In this document: positions 34,333 to 49,300 of the stretch, piece by piece
How the letters are laid out: each line of letters opens with the position of its first letter
Position numbering within the stretch: position 1 is the stretch's first letter
From: Anas platyrhynchos
Lineage: Eukaryota; Chordata; Aves; Anseriformes; Anatidae
Length of the DNA stretch: 64,000 nucleotides
Direction of reading: 5' to 3'
NCBI RefSeq assembly: GCF_047663525.1
Contig: NC_092587.1
Location: 40,167,001 to 40,231,000, forward strand
Translations under genes and position numbers: made by a program
Notes under the pieces: generated by a model
Databases searched by the model: none
What the model saw: only the letters and a program-made list of their open reading frames with translations
Told to the model about the DNA's origin: nothing

Positions 34333-37300
34333 CTGTAAGATACAGAATAATATCCTGTAAATTCCTATCTAGACATTTTGGCATTTCTAGTATTTTAAGG
34401 CTCTCTACAGACCACAAACTGTGAGGAAAACTATGAAATACTGATGAGTAACTGACACTTGGGAAGAAGTGTAGTCGAACTACTTTTCCTACTCTTTCAA
34501 TGACATCAAGGCTGTAAAGCAGAAAGATAGATACACACCAGCCTCTCCCCCAAAAAAACAGAGTAGTAGTATTCTCTAAACCCCTTTAAAGCATTTTATT
34601 CAGTACTACCTCTTAATGTCTTCTTGTGTTTCCTTTATAGATTCAATGGCACTCTGCAGTTCACCAAGATCCGCCCCTTTTTTCCTTATTCTTGTATTAT
34701 GCTTCATGAGTTGTGCTAGAAAAATACAGAAGACAGATGTAATTCCCAGAATTACAGAAGTCCTTAGTCCAAAACTGAACAAACTAACAAGGACAAACTA
34801 AACGCTTTGCAAAAACCAGGAGGAAGCTTTCTAATCAAGTTTCTAGTGAAAACTAAAGCTTTATCCCAAAGTCCCGTATAGCACAGGGCAGCAAGTTAAG
34901 TGTTAGAAGTGTCTTACAACTCTCACTGTACTGTCAAATTTCTGCAAGCATTCTCAACAACAAAAAATCTGTCTCTATCAACATACTGATCTACAAATTA
35001 AAACAATTCACCTTGTTTTAAGAAAGAAAAGAGCTTACAAACGCAATTTGTTTTCGAGATACTAAATACGTGCAGCACTGAGGCCTGCCTTATACTACAT
35101 ATCGGTATTTAAGAGGACAGGAAAGGCAATTAAGACCAAAAGCAGCCATTCTGCTGCTTTTGTTTTTCCAGAATGTGCTTCGTACTGAAGTGTTATCTAA
35201 AGCACGTATTATTTTGTAATACAAACATCTTGAAATAAGAAGAGTACGTGTGACTACAGAACGCTGTTTAACTGTCAGATAAATTTATTATATTTGTACA
35301 AAAACATTTTTTCCTACCTTCACTTCCAGAGGAATCCTGATTATCAGGCTCAGGGGATGAGAAACCACACTCCCCCTTTTTCTGGCTGGTTGGTTTTCGC
35401 TTGATTTTTGGAACACTAACCTACAATTAAGCTTATGAATTATTTCCAGAGAACCAGAACTGTAGCAAAAGCAGCACATTCTGACAGCAATAGTTAAAAG
35501 CACAATATCTTACAGAAGTCAAAGCTAAGATTGTTGATAGAAACATAACCTGAAGTTTGTGCATCTTTCTGTTTAAGGGAAAGGTTGTATTAAACTGTCG
35601 AGTTCAAGTTTGCATTATTTCATATCCCTACCCAATTAAGTCATCCCTACCACTCAGGATGCATCACAGAAGTGAAAGACTATGGACCAGATAAATTACA
35701 TTTTTGGATGGTAAAAACAATATTTTCTAACCCTCCCAATGCTCTGAGGATGTTCATACACATCATGCAATATATCTGAGCACTTGTATATATTGTGTGA
35801 ATCTTTCTGTACTTGTTAACAAAACTGCTACATACCATTGGTGTCCGGTGCCGAACTTTTGTTTGGATTGTGCCATCTTTTTCAAATTGGATCATATCAT
35901 TCAAAGGGTCCCATGGCCTGGTACTAGACAAGGTGAATACAAATGATTAATACCACAGCAGTTTAAATGAGAAGTATTTTCTTGCTCCGAAACTAGTCAG
36001 TACATATAGGTTAGTGATCTTTTTCCCTAAGCAGTGTTAAGAATACAAACCATCATATTAACCAACCATATTATTATGGAATCATCTGGCCAGAGCTATG
36101 TACTCGTCAACATAGAGAGGTTTTCTGCATAACATAGTTATTATTCTAGAACTACAGGGAAATGAGGGGATTTTTTTATTATTATTACTTTGGGCTGCTT
36201 TTTTGCCTTTTTTTCTTCCTTTTAAAAGAGCAAGGTAAAGCAGTGGATACTGTATGTTATTGACTTCCATAATAACTCTAACACTTTTGTATTTGTGTTT
36301 GCCAGTATGCCTAGGAAGATGAGATTAAGACTCAGTCACCCCTCTCACTGCTTACATTCCAAAGTGGCTAATGGTAATCAACACCAGTCAAGAGGCAGCA
36401 CTGAGCTACGTACAGTTTGCTTGTTCAGATTTTTAAGAATGTTTTTCCAGGTGCAGGTTTATATAAAATTAAAAAAAAAAACAAAAAAAAAAAAAACCAA
36501 GGAAAAGACAGAGCTCATTGGAGAATGACAAGTAGCCAAAGGCAAAGACAGACATCCTCACTGAGCACGGCCTTTCCAGGACAGAAACTGCAAGTCAGCT
36601 GCATGGAGATCATTCTGATGTGCAGCTTCAGCAACTGCAGATTAAACATGGATTTACTTTCCTCTCTTCCTGTATGCCTTTTAAAACATTTGCATCTGTT
36701 TCAGATGTCGTAAACATACACCTGCATTTACATCTCAGCTTAAGCTGTCTTGAGTTAAATGTCACCTAAAGTTAACTGGGTAAGAACAAGGCATTCCTCT
36801 CCCAAAGGTCTTTCAAATCTGCAATCCAGATACCTATATCCCTAATCCTGGCTTCTAATTCAGGTATCTTAAATTCCACAGCTCACTGAACACATCTTCA
36901 CAGTGAGCATTAAAGACTCTGCTCTCTATGTGGACCAGGGGGTGAGTTGGCCTCAGATGCAGAAAAAGAGTCAGAAATTTATTCCAGAGACTGCTGACAG
37001 CACAGACTGCTTTCTAGCACATTCTAACACTTCTGTGGCATGTACTTGAACCACAAGGCCACAAGGAGACAAGAAATATGAACAATGCATCCCAAAGCAC
37101 TGTGCCCTAGAAAATTCTAGAATATAGCATGAACGTGGAGGGGCACATAACCAAAAAAGAAAAATAAAATAATAATAAATAAAAAACAACAACATAGAAA
37201 AGCACATTGCAATGATTACATGAAACATATTTTCCTGATTTAGCAATCACTGTCTTTTCAGCATTATTTATTAATGCCCTCTCTTTGGTGAAGTTCAGCC

Positions 37301-40300
37301 CAAATTCAGCTAAAAAATTATGGATCCTGGTTGAAGCATATTACTAGGAATATTGAGTAGCACTGCATATTTGTCGAGTTTAAACTCGGATAACTCTGAG
37401 TTTTTGTGCTCCCGGACACGTAGCAAGAGCTTCAGAGGCACTACCCAGCATTTCAGTAGCAGTTTTGGTATAAGCATTCCAGCACTCACTCAGCATATTT
37501 ATAGTGCCATTCTCCTGTGACTGAATCCTGATCAAACAGCTTGCATGTCCACTCTTCACCCTTAAGTTTCCTCTCTCTGGCACTCCTTCTCTGAGCTTCT
37601 TCCAGAACATATTTCTCTTGAGTAGCTTCTGTTTGGTCTTTATTATTTATTGCTTTAGTCACTTGCTGCCAAAGCCTGACAAATAAGGAATACAACGAGT
37701 TACAATCTGTTTATAATAAGTGATTGAAAACACTTCCCTAATTATAGGCTAAGTGAGGGGATCAACCTCTAAAGAAGACATTACTGTATTGTAACATACA
37801 TTTTATCTACATTTCCAACAAGACCTTCTATGATTGTAATACTTATAAATTATAAACTTTTAGTATTTAACACTATTGCTTTCTTGTTTAACAGCTCAGT
37901 ATCAACAAATACATGAAGGAAGGAAAACAACTGCTACTTGCTGTTTTTTGTAATTTGGAGAAAACAATGAGTTCTATTTTGTAAAAAACAGTTGTAAGTG
38001 CTTCCAAAGTGAACTTACTTCTCTGACTCAAAGTCATCTTGCTCTTCAAACTTCACGGTGTATCTAGGTAACCTACGCTGCTTGACATCAGACGTTGGGT
38101 TCCAGAATGTCTCCGACACATCTGTTTTCTTGTCCCTAATAGTAACTTCACTATCCTGTAACAGATCGAGTTCAGTTACCTTCACTGTAGTGATCTCAAA
38201 AAGTGTCAAAATAATACAAACAGAAGGAATAATCAACTATTTTTTCCAACAGAATTTATTTTGTTTCAGATGCATGCAGTTAAAAGTAATTACATATGCT
38301 AGTTACAAAATTTAATTTCTGCACTCTGCGCTGGCTCTACCTTGGAATAGGTACACAATGGAACCATTAACCACATCCAACAGTGGCACCACTGTCATCT
38401 CACCAGAACTAAAATTTAAAAATTTCATGCTGATGCCGGAACAATTCTTCATAGTACTAACACTTATATTAAAACATTTTACAAGTTGAAAAGTATTTTC
38501 ATCAGGAACTACTCAAACATACTCAACTTTTCCACCTGTAAGGGCTGCAATTAACAGTACATTGAATCCAAGATAATTCTTGAGAACCGGTTAACTATAA
38601 AAAGGTATTTCAATGCAAGTGGCATTTAATCATTTATTTTTATTTTTTTTTTAATTTAGTTACAAAAAAAGATACCTAAGTGTTATTTTCACTTGCCAGA
38701 ACTTACACAGCACTATCACTCACTACTTACCCAGTGACCTTCCAAAATAGCCAGAACTTCTTTGCCAAGCTTTATTTTCCCTGATATTTGATTAACACTG
38801 TCGTTGTTACCTAAAAACGGCTGCAAAACAAAACGAAATGCCTCCTGTTTATTTTAATAGCAAATTACTGGCATACATGTTGAGCGTTAAGGAACGAAGT
38901 GATTTAAGAAATCTGATGTAAACAGCCCTGATTGCTTTCAATATCACAACCTCTGTCAAATAATCCCAGAAATAAGTTGTTCTCTCTGTGTTTTCTCAAA
39001 AGCTTTACAGAACAAAAGCATATGAATAGTCTAAGCAATCTGTCAAGAAAAGGGCAAATAATGCAGAAAACAGCGACATGATGATATCTTGGAGGAAATT
39101 GTCATTTGCTATACAAATCTCACCACTTTGCCAAGGACTCTTTGTTACTAGAGATTAACTCTGAAAAAAAAAAAAAAAAAAGCAACAAGAAAAAATGATT
39201 GCCGGGAATTTTCTTCAGCCTTTTTGATAGTCTGCACATGTATCCTGTGTGTGGCTGAGGCAAAACTTCCATTAATACAACCTCCTAACTTTTAAATTTC
39301 CTCTATAATCTCAGCCGAATACAGTTTTCCTCTTCATATGCACATTTCTCTTTAATGGCTATTTGCTTAACTTTGAATCAGTTTCTGCCTCAAAGATGGC
39401 AAACATATTTTTCAGAATCTCAAGCTATTTACATATAGTTGAGAAACCTTTGTTTAGCCTTTGCAACTGGGTGGGTGCTTCTACAGCAAACAGAGCTGCC
39501 AAAAATAGTGCGCATAACTCCTCCTTAATGCTGGGCATTAGGCTGATCCGAACGTTAGCAAAAACCCTTGCACCACCTCTGTTTAAAGTTTTATTCAGGG
39601 TGGAAGAAGGGAACCTGAGTTTGAGCTCTCCAGATTAAAAAGGCCCTGAATGTTTTCAGAGAACTAAAAATCTCCATGAAATATTCACAAGACATAAAAA
39701 ACTGAGCTGCTGATCAGTTCCTGTGCAAGGTGCTCCCCTGCTCTTGCACACTTTCCCAGACACACACAGATGCCACTGCTGGAAATGAGACCAACTGTTG
39801 CTTCCTCCTGCCCCTGCCCTAGCCAAGTTGTTCTAAAGTTTCATAGCAGTATGTTAGCACTGTGACAAAAGGGTCCTTATGACAAGAGGTTAAGGCAGAG
39901 CTGTAAGTTTCAGTCAAGACCTTTGGACACAGAAGAGTACACTAAATAAACAGATGACAATATAATTCCCTTTTTAAATTTAATCACTATTTGCTAGATA
40001 CACATAGCTAGATACATGGCAATTAATGAGAATTCTTCAGTTTCCAGAGAAGACAATTCCATATTAAAGAAAAGGAAATGAGATTGTATTATCAAGCCAA
40101 GCCTTAGATAAAAATATATTTAATATTCTAACACTTATTCTCATGCCCACTCGCAGCGTTCACTGACCTTGAGTTTGAATTCAATTGTTGCACTGTAGCC
40201 TGTTTTTTCACAGGTGATATTGACCGTTCCCCCAAGCTCTAAGGTCATTGTGCCATACAGAATTCCTGCAAGAAAAAGCCAACATGTAAATTTCTAACCG

Positions 40301-43300
40301 GACAAGATAAAAATTAAAGTTCTTTGGGCCCAATTCCTAGAGTGGGATTCCCCTGCAATCCCACATTTGAAACACTGAGTACATTTTACATACAACAGAT
40401 GCCTATGCAAGCATGTGCATGCTGAAAAAACATTCTCCCTCCCTGAACGTTCTTCCACCTTTCTCCTTCTCTGTCGGCATTACTAGTCACATTAGTTCTT
40501 CTTCCTGTTTGGTTTGATTTGATTTGATGCATGTAAGGTGCTTTTTACCCGTTACACATTATTTTCTCACCAAAACCATACAAAAAAAGAATCTGATAAT
40601 GTTAAAACATTCACAAAAAATAGAAAAAGAGCCTACCAAAATAATGTCAAATTACATAATTCTGCAAACTCATTTGCCATACATCCCTAAGAAATCTTAG
40701 AGTTGCTGATTCTGGCTTCTGATAAACAAATTGTGGCAGAGAATGTGAAAGAAGAATGCCCAGCAATGCTGCAGTGTATTTTGTACAATTACTAACCTTC
40801 CAGAAAGGAACTACTATTTCCCAACAGCAAAACTAAAGACAAATGGTCATGTTTTGCACTCAAATCACACAGTGAGGTGTAGATACTACAGACTTTTCCA
40901 ATAGGAAAATATTGGAGAAACTCAAAACTATTATTTAAAAAAGAAAGCAACTCAAACAGTAAATTCTCATGTCATGACAGACAGCTATATATGCTCTTAG
41001 TATTTATGAAAAAAAAATCCATTTCTATGCCAAAAATAGATGATTGCTTAAACAACATTTTTCTCACAATGAAGTATGTGGAAGCATAGAACGACCAATG
41101 TTGCCCGGGTTTAGAAGATTCTTCTAAGATGACAAGCTCGAATCTGACATGGTAATAGAATTTATAATAATAAACTATCGATAATGATAGACTTCTGTTC
41201 TCACAACTTTGCCATATAGAGAATGAAAAAACCAGTACCTTTACAATGAGCATATGGCATAGTCATTACATAATCCTCTCCCCTGTTTAGGAACGTTAGC
41301 CGTCCTTCTCCATCTAGTATGGCAGATAATGAATTCCCTGAAATTCAAACAGAGAAACCCATTTCACACCCTGCAAGACAACAGTCAACATTTCCTAATA
41401 ACTGAGCAACAGAATTAAGAACATCAGTATATTTAGCACTGCAATATATGCTGTCTGGTGAAGCCACCATAATATACAACATTACCAATTAAAAATTAAA
41501 ATACTGTAAAGTAGAAATTAAAATTCTAAAGACCAATTGTAAAAACTTTGTAAGACAAGTATAATACAATAATCAAAACCCTGATTCTTCTAAAAGTCTC
41601 CCTTCATCCACATGACAGAACTCATTTGCACTGCTTTTATACTCCTCAGTAAGAGTACAACCAAAAAAAAAAAAACAAACCACCAACCAAACCAAACAAC
41701 CCCCCCATTACTTACCATAGAATTTTGATTTGGCCAGAATGCTACCACTAAGGCAAAAACCATCTTTGCGGTTGCTAACATAGAAGGCAGATATTGGAGG
41801 ATGATGGGATACCTGTTGAAAAAAAAATGCATTTGAGAAAACAACAGGCAATATAATACAAACCTTGAGCTAATAAAGACAGAACGCAAAATTCAAGTTG
41901 CACGTAATAGAATACAATTAATATATGAGACGTGACTGTAATCTTACAGATCAATATCAATCAAACATTTAGTGAATTTGAAGAATTAAGAAAACTACCT
42001 GACTTATACTAGAGAAAGACAACAGAAATGGTAGAACCACCTTTCTCTCTGTCTAAGAACTATGCTCATCAGGAGAGCTTTTAGGATACTACACATCCAT
42101 ATAAATACTGCCACATCATTTGTCTAGCACAAAAAGGTCTGACACATTTATTTTTCTTAAAAATATTTGTGCTGGTTATATCAGCTACCTGTTCTGCAAT
42201 GTAAAATGTCTTGCTATTCGTCCTGGGATGAATCCACATGCAGCGGAAAGTCTCACCAAGTATAGGATTGTACGGCTTTTTTAATCCCTAAACAGAAAGA
42301 GAACAGACAGTAACCATACAATGCAGGTAGAGAACTCACAGAATAATTTACCAGTCTGTCACTGAAGATTTAAAAAAAAAAAAAAAAAAAAAAGCATAAT
42401 ACATCTGCTAAATCACATTGTACTTGATTTTGACATTTGAATATTATGCTCAGTTATTCTATTCGTCAAACTAAGGAAACTAGCACAGAAATCTGTGTAT
42501 CTGCTAAGCCATTCCAGGCCAGAATTTAAGCAAACAGAGTTTAAGAATTGATGCAGAATTAATATAGACATTGTCCCTGAAATTGGGTAGTAAGCAGCCT
42601 TATCTTTCAGTACTATTTCCTGCCAACATAATTGTAAAGAGTATTGAGTATACAGCTATTTCCACTATAGTGCAAATATTACCCCTCCAACCACACCATG
42701 CTATCACTGAAGAACACAGAAATGGCTCAACTTTATGCCAAAATGTCCATGGACAAAGGTCCATGATGCATTTGCACAAATGAAGACTTAACCTTGCTTT
42801 TTAAAAAAATGTGTAACAATATAATTAAACAAAAACTCCAGCACATCCCCAAGCCCTCATACTAGAGACAACCTCTAAAGACAAAATAATATGTGAAAAA
42901 ACACCTTTGGTTTTTTGTAGAATCCGGACAGATACCACTTCACTACTTTTTTCATGCGGTTGTAAGCATTCTCTTCAAGAGCAGCTCTACAAAACAGACA
43001 AAGAACAAATCAAATATCGGTATTGTTTCAATTATAACACTATTTAATTTATTAGCTTTAATAATAATCTAATTTGTTATAACAATATTTAATTTATTAG
43101 CTTTCTTTAAACAGGTAAATAAATTCTAAATCTTAATGGAATTTAACAATTTATTAAAAAAAAGGCTAACTGATACTGATCTACCACTATAAATATGCAT
43201 TCCAGAGAAAGGAAAGGAAAAAATAATAACAATTTTGAAAATTCTTCCAGTCAATCTCCAAAACAGCAATGTTTGTAACACAATTAGTATTAAATTACTA

Positions 43301-46300
43301 AGAGGGAACAGACTTCAAAATGTACCTTATAAGCTCTTAGGCCATTAATTTTCAGAACAGAAGGGCATTTGACAATTGATCAGGCAAGCATTCAGACTAA
43401 GCAGTCCACGACATTATTTAAGTAAACCACAACAAGCAACAAAGACTTAGGTATCTCACTGGTCTCTCATTTCAGCTTAAAAAAAAAAAAAAAAAAAAAA
43501 AAGAAAACCAGAAAGAGGATTGACTCACTCGGAGAGGAAATCTGCATGGTAGTAGTAATCAGACAGCTTGTCAAGGAAAGAACGAGGTTCCAAGATAAAC
43601 GTAGGCAGTACAACCTTGGACAAGTCCATTCCTGGACGGACTTGCTTCAGCAATGTCCAGATCAGACTTTTGTTTTCTTCTGACACTACTTCTGTCTGAG
43701 CAGCCTCCCCTGCCTAGGATGAATGAAAAACTGCTTACAGAAAGGAGAATGAAAATAATCCTCCAAGAGACAGGTCAGTCAATACATCCTAAGGATGCAG
43801 TAAGAATGGAAAACATACTCAAAATGAAATGCTCAGAGAAGTAGAAAAAACAAGTTGCTATAAATATACTTCAGATGCATATTTAATGCAGGATGCTAAA
43901 TTACTATTCAGCATGAAAATCTGCTTTTGTTTTATCAGCCCTGAAACAGAAAAAAATTAGATATTGTTCAAAAATATCTTCCTTAGCCTTTTTCTAGATA
44001 TCAACTATGTTTTTCTGTGTTCTCACACAAGGGATTTATAAAGCAAAGGACTGTTCATTCTGTCATTTTTTCCCCACTGTAAAAGTTGTTATATTTATGC
44101 TTTTCACTACCTTGACCAGTCAATAGTATCAGCAGTTTTCCTCAAAGAAAACCACTGCTTAGGGGTAAGTAAGCATAAACAGCAGCCACACACGGATACG
44201 CTCTTTTTTCTCCAAGGAGATATTCTTCCTTACAGTCTCTGAAATGTAAAAACAAGGGCTGTAGGAAAAACATCTCTCTTTCCAGAACAGTTCTAAAAAT
44301 GCAGATAACAAGAATTCATTGTCAACTTGAACTCCTCAGCTTTTCCTAAACCATTGCTTTTTCTAGAAACAATACTGGAAAGCAACAAAGCACAAAGTTT
44401 ATACATCCGGTAGATATACGTGCATGTGCGCATGTGTGTGTGTGTATAATATATAAAACGAGGATTATGTAATAACTCATACTTAGCACTTGAGAAAAGG
44501 AGAGAGATTTTAAATAAGATTTTAAATAAGTTAATCTCAATTTCTTCTTCAATTTTTAGTACCTTTATAGCAAGTAAAACATTCAAATCCCTCTCACATT
44601 TGGCTGTGTAGGTGTGTAAGACTATCTGCAGAAGTGGAACAGAAACTTTGGGCATCATAATAGAACGCAAGGGGAAATCAAAAACACAGCAAGCCTTCCA
44701 TTGAATTCTGTAAACTCCATAGCTGCTTAACTTCCCTCTTGCAGTAAAAAAAAATAGATGTGCCAGCTTGCATTAAACTTCAACTTGAGTATTTTTACTT
44801 GAAGAAAAAAACACAACAAACACAACAATAGGAGTTAATAAAAAACAGAAATAGTAACAAAAGTATGGGCAGATATGGTCAACTTCTGCTGCAGGTGGCC
44901 CTTTCAAAACGAGCTTTTTTTTTCTGAGGAATACTCCAAATAATCTCATTATCTTTCTTACAGACTCAGAAGCACAGAAGTGGTGTAGTAGAGCAGAACA
45001 ATGGTGGACAGATTTTTTCCCCTCAATGTTGTTGAAAATATGAAAGGCAGCTTTCAAAGGCAGCTTTCAAATACAGTATGCCCCTTAAAATATCAGCTTC
45101 CATTTGGCAAAGCAGCCTGTTCACTACATAAACAGCACTTTTACCTCCCCAAGTTCTTCATGACTTTGCTCCAAATAAGTAGTTTCCTTGATATCAATTG
45201 GTTCTGGATCAACATAAGAATCATCCTGTCGCTCTGATGTGTCGCTGTCACTTTCTTCGCTTTTCCCCAATCCATCATTATCAGATTCATCATGATCATG
45301 ATCATTTTCCTTATCAGATTTATCAGAGTACATATCCTGGTCTTTAAAGTGATGTCTTTCAATTTCACTGTCATTTAACCTACAAAAAAATACAAGCTAA
45401 ATTAAACTTTTAGCTCCACACAATAATCTAATGTTTCCTGATTAAAACAAAACAAACACACAAACAAAAAACACACACAATAAAAGTACCAGTATTAACC
45501 CTGATCTGGCAGCAAAATCAAACTTGCTTTGCTGGAAATACACAGCATGCAGTGTTCTCACTGAACCGTTAAATACACCAAGGTTAGTTTGCTTTTACAC
45601 TTAGCTACTATATTTTTAACCTCTGAAATAAGGAGGGGGAAGAGACCCTCTACTGGAGACAAAGAAAGATAAAGTGAAGAGGGGATTCCATAACTGACGT
45701 GATACTTCACCCGAGGCACTAATTGGTAGGTAGAGAACATCACCACCTTTCCCACATTACAGCAGTATAAATAAATAATGATTTTCAATTCCTCATTAAC
45801 TGCCCAACATAGTTCCTTCTGCAGGTTATGCAGTTGTTCCCAGGAAGGCTGACGCACCCTCTGCTGTGATGTCATCAAAAAATGCAAAAGGCTAGCTCTA
45901 AAGTGCTTTCACCTTTTTCCCCTCTCCTGCCTACACTGTTAAAACTACGTCTGCAGTTTTTATTGCTTAGATAGTTAAGCACACTGAACACTCTTACAGT
46001 ATGCTATATCCAAAGATCTATTTAATTAAACTATTAGTCTTAATTAGACTTAACAGACGTAGCTAACTGCTCTAATCGTAATCTGGGCCATCTGATTATA
46101 TTAAACTATCATTCACAACCAGAGACCTCCAGCTGAATTGTACGCAGAGGTTTTATTGTTTCCATGAGACGGGGGAAGGAGTAAAACTCTACCTGGGCAA
46201 AACACTGCATGGTCATCTTGACCAGGCCTTGAATCTGGTCTGGAAGCAACAGTTTGCCTTTTCTCAGCTTTTCTAAGACTACCTATGCCAGAAAGAATTG

Positions 46301-49300
46301 CATTTCTCCTTATGCATGCCTTTACTTTTGTTTCAGATACAGGAGTGTACTCTTCACAGCAGTACCGCAGTTCTGCCTGACCAGAACAGACATAAGCAGC
46401 TAAATCTTTGTGTAAGAGGGATTATTCAAAGTGAATTTATGTCAGTCTGAAAGGATACTGAATTGGTGGAAGATCACTGAGAAAAAGATCACTGTGCAAA
46501 GTGCAAGCTTCAGACCCAATTATTTCAAATAAAGGACTAAATCTTTTATATTTTTCTAATGCACTTTGGTGCTACAACTGAAGCGCTTAAAAAAAAGCGC
46601 CACTCATTCACCCTGCTTGTTGTTGATGTATTTTCACAAAAGCCTATATTCCCCCAAATCTGGCTGAAGTCATTTATTGAAATGAACAGAGTTAGCTATT
46701 CATGGGCGCTCAAACATTTAATACAGGTAATAACAGATGATTTCAACTTTTGTTTAATTTAATACAATAGGCTGACTGAAGCACGATTGATCCTTCTAAT
46801 GATTCAAAGCTGAGACATAACTAAAACCATTTAAATAACTTTAGCATTATTCATACTTTAACCAAAGAACTGCACTTATATTCACATCAGCCTACTTTTG
46901 TCACACAAACAACTTTTTTTTTTCATGTGAAGAAAACAAGAGAGACCAACTTCAGGATAAATAAAATTAAACTTTAATAGTTTAACTGAGTACTTAAAAC
47001 TTACTGATGTAATAAGCAACTTTGAGTTACTTGGGACAAGCTGCCCTCTGTATCTGCTTTGCACAAAATATATATTTTTTTTCATGTTATCCACTTGTAG
47101 AAAAACAGTATAAATAAGGCATATAAAGAGAATTCAAGAGCAAAAGGAACTGCAGCCTTAAAAAGAGATCCTCCCTTTGGAGAAGTGAAGTTATTGCTGC
47201 CAGAAGAACCAGGTTTAGTAATTCATTTACTTACGGTAAGTTTTCTCCACTGTTTAAGTTGTTAGCACGAAGCAGACCATAGAAAGAGACATGAGCACTG
47301 TCTGATGAAGAGTTCAAATCATGTTCTTTACCTTCCCTAATCATTGTACGTTTAAGTAGACTTGAACATTTCAAAGCCAGCTCCAAAGCATCCATCCAAC
47401 ACCTGCCTAAAGAGAAATTTATTATTACACAAAAATTAAGGATTTAACTGAACTGTACTACTTCAGTTTCCTAAATTCACAATCCTTTTGAGTCTGTTTA
47501 CTTTATGCTTTGAAGACGCACTTTGGAGCTGTTCTATGTTACGTGCACTGGATTTTATGATCTGGTAGGGGCATAACAGCAGCTCACAACTACCCAGCTC
47601 TGGTAGAAGATATTTCAGGGCAGGCCAAACGAGATAAATCATGATTCAGTCACAGCATATTCTAGCATTTCTTCCCTAATGCAAGTATGGCTCCATTAAG
47701 GCCCTGACTGTTGAATTTCTTCAAACTTGCCTGCAGCCCTGCTCTACTTTTGAAGACTAAGTAACTGTGTCACTTAGCATAGCTTTTTGTTAGCGTAATA
47801 CAATAACAATATGGAAAAGAGTTTTAACAGTATATAAATACCATTTCAATATTGGATATTCTATTTTTTTAAAAGCATGTTTTATCCTCTCATCTCTTCA
47901 TTTCCCTGTATGTAATCAATTTTCCAAAGTAGTAGTTTTTCATAAACAATAAAAAATAAAAGCATTTAAAATTTAAAAATGAAAGACAGTACAGTTTTAC
48001 ACTTAATGATGAATAGAGTATAAAATCCCAAAATATTACTTCTATTTCTCTTCAATACACTACATTTAAAAATAATTATGTATTGATTTGAAGGCAAATA
48101 GTTTTACTTTTAAGGTCTTCAGGGACCTTAGGTTTAATTATCATTAGAAGAAAAGCAGCTGTTAAGAAGGTTATACAAGTCTTAAATTGTTTCCATTTTG
48201 CATCCTTTCAAGATGGTTGCACCAGTATTAACCACCACCTTTCCTCACCGATGAGGTAAAAATCCTATATTTAGAGGGAGCTCTTGCTACTAAAACTCTG
48301 CAAAACTGTTGCATTTTATAATACAACTAATACTTTCAACACAAAGAAAATACATCCACATTTGTATTTTTGAAAGCAATTAGCTTGAATATTTAGAAAT
48401 AAATTCATATAATTAAGTCTGAAACAACCTTTTCCCCCTCCTCAACTCAGCCACAGCTGGGGAACTGCAAGGAGTTCAATGACAATTTATTCAGTTCCGC
48501 CTCCTTAATGACTACAAAAAACCTCCAGTACCAACACAACCAAAAGTACAAAGCTAAGGGAGACCTTTTGCCAGCACGGAACTGCAATCGCAGTGCTGTA
48601 ACAGACAGTAAGACAACCGAAACAGTCTCTTTCTAATAACTGCCTGCTGTCATGGTGGAAAAATACTGAAGTATCTATTTACCATCTGATTCTGAAGCGG
48701 CTCGGATGATCAAATAACTGCTGGGTAATGGCTGAGTTATAGAACCAACTGCTTCACCTTTCGGACCCTTGAAATACACAAAACAAGCAACAGCATCAGG
48801 CATTTATATTCAGTTTTAGAGTTTATCATTCATGTAATAAGCCGACACACTGCAGGGCTATTTACTGTCACTCAGCAACATCTAATGAAAACATGAATGG
48901 AAAGATGAACAGCCCTCTTTTACTGGGTTTCTTCTTCAAAGACTTCATGCTACACCTAGCTCCCAATTTATCCCCATTTTAAAGAGAACAGTCGTTGGGA
49001 TTCAAATAATTTTTTTAATTTTTATTTTTGGTAAATCCGACTTGCCATAATAGCTTGGAAATGCTCTGCTGATTCCACTTACATCAAAAGGACTAAAGCA
49101 TCAAAAGCAATGCTACAAGGGGTCACATTCTGGTGAACCTCACTTTCAAGGGACTGCAGATAGGTACAGAGAGATCACATGGGGCAAGTTATTCCTCTTC
49201 AACTGTGCATTTCAGATGAAGAGGTAAGTTTGAAAACAAAAGACATGTCTGTGGGGTGATTTAAGGGAGTTGATCTACAATCAATGTTGTCTAGCAAAAG

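Noticed and set aside
37490-37695. Reading the frame upstream of the exon (MYSLFVR...) as coding
   Set aside because: A TTTGTCAG acceptor precedes GCTTTGGCAG and the upstream exon joins in frame there, so the extra residues are intron.
42905-42910. Poor donor GTGTTTTTT as a sign of a broken exon
   Set aside because: The frame, the phase and the peptide KKPK|GLKKPY all agree with normal splicing, so it is a weak but working site.
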